In this document: positions 61,737-64,000 of the stretch, one piece after another
How positions within the stretch are numbered: the first letter of the stretch is position 1
How the letters are laid out: every line of letters starts with the position of its first letter
From: Hungatella sp.
Lineage (GTDB): Bacteria; Bacillota; Clostridia; Lachnospirales; Lachnospiraceae
Reading direction: 5' to 3'
DNA length: 64,000 nt
NCBI GenBank assembly: GCA_009712635.1
Contig: WASS01000020.1
Span: 372,001 to 436,000 of the forward strand
Position numbers and translations under genes: made by a program
Notes under the pieces: generated by a model
What the model was told of the DNA's origin: nothing
Seen by the model: only the letters and a program-made list of their open reading frames with translations
Databases searched by the model: none

Positions 61737-63338
61737 TCATCTGTCCCATTTATCACACAATGAATTAATCTGATCCGCAAATTTAGCCAGATCTTTATTG
61801 GCTCCGCCTTCATTATGACGGATCACCTGCAGCAGACGCTCACCTGCAGCAAACAGCCGGCCGTAAACACCAACCGGTTTTTTAGCAGTTTCAGGCGCTT
61901 TGACCACTGCGATTCCTTCTGTTTCATCCACCCATCTGCCAAGAACCAGATCATAGATGGAACCGGAATAGGGTGCGCTCACTTCGTAAGCATACTCTTT
62001 TCTTAAAAGCTGTTCAAAGGAATTGCAGACCAGATCATCGCCATGAACCAAAAATACTTGTCGCGGTTTTTCTTCAAATGCATTCAACCAGGCAATCAAT
62101 CCTTCCATATCTGCGTGGGAACTCATCCCACCCATCTGTTCAATATGGGCCTCCACCTGTATGGTTTCACCAAAAAGCCTTACATCGGTGCTTCCATCGA
62201 TCAGGCTTCTGCCAAGCGTCCCTATGGACTGATAGCCCGTAAAGACAATGGTACACTCCGGGCGCCACAGATTGTGTTTTAAATGGTGCCGGATACGTCC
62301 GGCATCGCACATTCCTGCAGCCGATATAATAACTTTGGGCTTTGAATTAAAATTGATGTTTCTGGAATCTTCACTGGTTACGGAAAGCTTTAGACCAGGA
62401 AATGATATGGGATTAATCCCATTCATAACCAGATCCCTGGTTTCCTCATCATAACAATCTGCCAGATTGTCTTTAAAAATCTGCGTTGCCTCAACGGCAA
62501 GAGGGCTGTCAACGTATACCTCAAATCCATCGTGTCCTGTAATCCGTTTCTCGGTCTTAATCCGCCGGAACATATAAAGCAGCTCCTGGGTTCTTCCTAC
62601 AGCAAAAGCAGGTATTACCACATTCCCGCCCCGGTCAAGGGTTTTTTGGACAATGCCTGCAAGCACACTCACATGATCCGGTATTTTGCCATGGAGACGA
62701 TCCCCGTAGGTACATTCCATCACTACATAATCGGCATCCTTTATATATTGTGGATCCCGGATTAACGGCTTGTTCTTGTTGCCGATATCGCCGGAGAAAA
62801 CAATTTTCCTGGAGCAGTTTTCTTCTCTGATCCAGGTTTCAATGGAAGCGGAACCAAGAAGATGACCCACGTCGGTAAACCGAATGGTGAAGCCATCTTC
62901 CAGTTCTACTTTTTCGTTATACTGATAGGACCGGAACAGTTCCAATACCCCCATGGCATCATTCATTCCGTAAAGGGGCTCTTCTTCCGGAAGACCTGCA
63001 CGCCTTGCTTTCCGATTTTTCCATTCTGCCTCTGACTCCTGAATGTGGGCGCTGTCCTTTAACATAATTGCACAAAGATCAGCTGTGGCATCGGTTGAAA
63101 TCACCTTTCCCCGAAAGCCTCTGGCATAAATAAAAGGAAGCAACCCTGCATGGTCAATGTGGGCGTGTGTCAGCAGCACATAATCAATCTGGGCGTAGCT
63201 GACAGGCAGGCTGGCATTTTCGAATCGGTCAATCCCCTGCTCCATTCCGCAGTCCACAAGAACCCTTAACCCTGCCGCTTCCAGATAATGACAGCTTCCG
63301 GTTACCTCGTGGGCTGCGCCGATGAATGTCAATTTCAT
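61737..63338 (-). CDS. MBL-fold/beta-CASP RNA nuclease (YsH1/CPSF-like)
   Basis: 533 aa. Metallo-beta-lactamase core with metal site His58, His60, Asp62 and His63 (LTHAHIDHAG), an inserted beta-CASP domain (VVIPAFAVGRTQELLY; IVFTGYQSIGTLGR), and the C-terminal motif SSHADMEGL. Predicted zinc-dependent RNase, related to the archaeal CPSF2 and RNase J group; not RNase J itself. Promoter at 63369-63398; rnhA follows. Confidence 0.9.
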   Translation of the reverse strand: MKLTFIGAAHEVTGSCHYLEAAGLRVLVDCGMEQGIDRFENASLPVSYAQIDYVLLTHAHIDHAGLLPFIYARGFRGKVISTDATADLCAIMLKDSAHIQESEAEWKNRKARRAGLPEEEPLYGMNDAMGVLELFRSYQYNEKVELEDGFTIRFTDVGHLLGSASIETWIREENCSRKIVFSGDIGNKNKPLIRDPQYIKDADYVVMECTYGDRLHGKIPDHVSVLAGIVQKTLDRGGNVVIPAFAVGRTQELLYMFRRIKTEKRITGHDGFEVYVDSPLAVEATQIFKDNLADCYDEETRDLVMNGINPISFPGLKLSVTSEDSRNINFNSKPKVIISAAGMCDAGRIRHHLKHNLWRPECTIVFTGYQSIGTLGRSLIDGSTDVRLFGETIQVEAHIEQMGGMSSHADMEGLIAWLNAFEEKPRQVFLVHGDDLVCNSFEQLLRKEYAYEVSAPYSGSIYDLVLGRWVDETEGIAVVKAPETAKKPVGVYGRLFAAGERLLQVIRHNEGGANKDLAKFADQINSLCDKWDR

Positions 63339-63368
63339 AAAAGCCCTCCTTTTGTATTTGTTTTTCCT

Positions 63369-63398
63369 ATTATACCATTAATTTAGATAATAATGCAA
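63369..63398 (-). promoter_or_regulatory. promoter of the beta-CASP-rnhA pair
   Basis: TTGCAT (63393-63398), 18 bases, TATAAT (63369-63374) with an extended TGG, minus strand. The -35 box lies within the 3' end of spoIVA. Confidence 0.75.
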
Positions 63399-64000
63399 AT
63401 CATACCGCCATTACTATCGTTAATAATTTTTTGGAGGGTGTCCTGCAGCTTCATCTGACAGTCTTCCGTAAGCTGGGATACTTTTGTCTGAATTCCGTCT
63501 TCTACAATTTGTTCAATGGATTTTCCAAAGATATTGGTGTTCCAGATACCTTCTTCACTTTCCCTTGCATTTTCCTTAATATAGGCAATTAAATCCTCTG
63601 CCTGCTGCTCACTTCCTACGATTGGGGCAATCTCAGTCTGAATATGAGCTTTGATTAAATTAATGGAAGGGGCTTCCGCACGCATTTTTACACCGTACTT
63701 ATTTCCATGTTTAATCACCTCAGGCTCATCAAGCATAATTTCCGAACGTTCCGGAGTCACAACTCCATAACCTTTCAGTCTGACCTGGCTCATGGCCTGA
63801 TTGACCTTTTCATACTCTTTTTTCATTTTTGCAAGCTCACTTAAGGTCTGCATCAGCTGATATTCCCCTTCAATGGGAATTCCCACGTAATCACTTAAAA
63901 TCTGATAGTAATAGCTGTCATCCACATCCATATCAACGGATACGCTTCCGTCTGCCATATTCATGTTCTGGATTTTAATCCCGCGGATACTTTCTGTTTC
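63383..64000 (-). CDS. spoIVA: stage IV sporulation protein A, C-terminal part (gene runs off the right edge)
   Basis: The frame is open from the window end to the stop at 63383, about 205 codons. VDDSYYYQILSDYVG, QLMQTLSEL, GVVTPERSEIMLDEP, NIFGKSIEQIVEDGI and the end KIINDSNGGMICIII match the C-terminal region of SpoIVA, the ATPase that polymerises on the forespore membrane and anchors the spore coat. The N-terminal ATPase part is outside the window. An essential coat gene in endospore formers. Confidence 0.93.
   Translation of the reverse strand, partial: ETESIRGIKIQNMNMADGSVSVDMDVDDSYYYQILSDYVGIPIEGEYQLMQTLSELAKMKKEYEKVNQAMSQVRLKGYGVVTPERSEIMLDEPEVIKHGNKYGVKMRAEAPSINLIKAHIQTEIAPIVGSEQQAEDLIAYIKENARESEEGIWNTNIFGKSIEQIVEDGIQTKVSQLTEDCQMKLQDTLQKIINDSNGGMICIII

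Noticed and set aside
1-64000. CRISPR array, tRNA or rRNA genes, insertion sequences, prophage
   Set aside because: No spaced repeats, cloverleaf or rRNA sequence, transposase or phage genes were recognised on either strand.

Overview
The window is chromosomal DNA of a low-to-medium GC, endospore-forming Firmicute, most likely a clostridium of the Lachnospiraceae type. Evidence: a glmS ribozyme, sporulation genes (yqfC, yqfD, a spoVB-like flippase gene, spoIVA), SepF together with MinCDE, sigma-A promoters with near-consensus boxes, and AGGAGG ribosome binding sites. Nearly all genes lie on the minus strand; the only plus-strand block is glmS to a VTT-domain gene (about 2.9-7.6 kb). There are no tRNAs, rRNAs, IS elements, prophage genes or CRISPR arrays.

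Layout. 1-2.8 kb (-): a Ugp-like ABC importer (ATPase, two permeases; the second runs off the left edge). 2.9-7.6 kb (+): glmS behind its ribozyme, then a TetR regulator whose probable 19-bp operator is repeated before its own gene and before a lipoprotein/VTT membrane protein pair. 7.6-16.1 kb (-): a nine-gene relative of the poorly understood E. coli yhf operon (yhfZ, yhfY, yhfU, yhfT, an amidase-signature gene, php, yhfS, yhfX, yhfW) with a 22-bp dyad repeated at the regulator gene and at the enzyme genes. 16.2-22.4 kb (-): a cytidylate-kinase-like gene, then HlyD-like protein, yggS, sepF, aroB, lspA and an rluD-type gene. 22.5-32.7 kb (-): a small P-loop protein, a D,D-carboxypeptidase, mgsA with an altered catalytic residue, and the cell-shape/division cluster rodA, minE, minD, minC, PBP2, mreD, mreC, radC, without mreB.

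32.7-41.1 kb (-): methionine-gamma-lyase-like protein, miaA, mutL, mutS, miaB. 41.2-43.0 kb (-): an Lsa-type ABC-F ribosome-protection gene with a long leader holding a three-codon ORF (Met-Lys-Lys-stop) and tandem terminator hairpins, which reads as an antibiotic-responsive attenuator. 43.1-47.6 kb (-): motAB and a proline operon proB - DUF896 - formyl-THF cyclo-ligase - proA. 47.7-57.2 kb (-): two flavoproteins, a small anchored protein, a SpoVB-like flippase, a DUF3048 lipoprotein, ybeY, phoH, yqfD, yqfC (with a sigma-E-like promoter) and rpsU. 57.3-64 kb (-): alaS, a 49-aa membrane protein, an LprI-like protein, rnhA, a beta-CASP nuclease and the 3' part of spoIVA.

The least understood features are the yhf-type operon with its added amidase and twin operators, the ABC-F leader, the TetR/lipoprotein/VTT module, and the methylglyoxal synthase with Glu in place of the catalytic Asp. 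All functional calls rest on reading motifs by eye; no database search or RNA folding was run.
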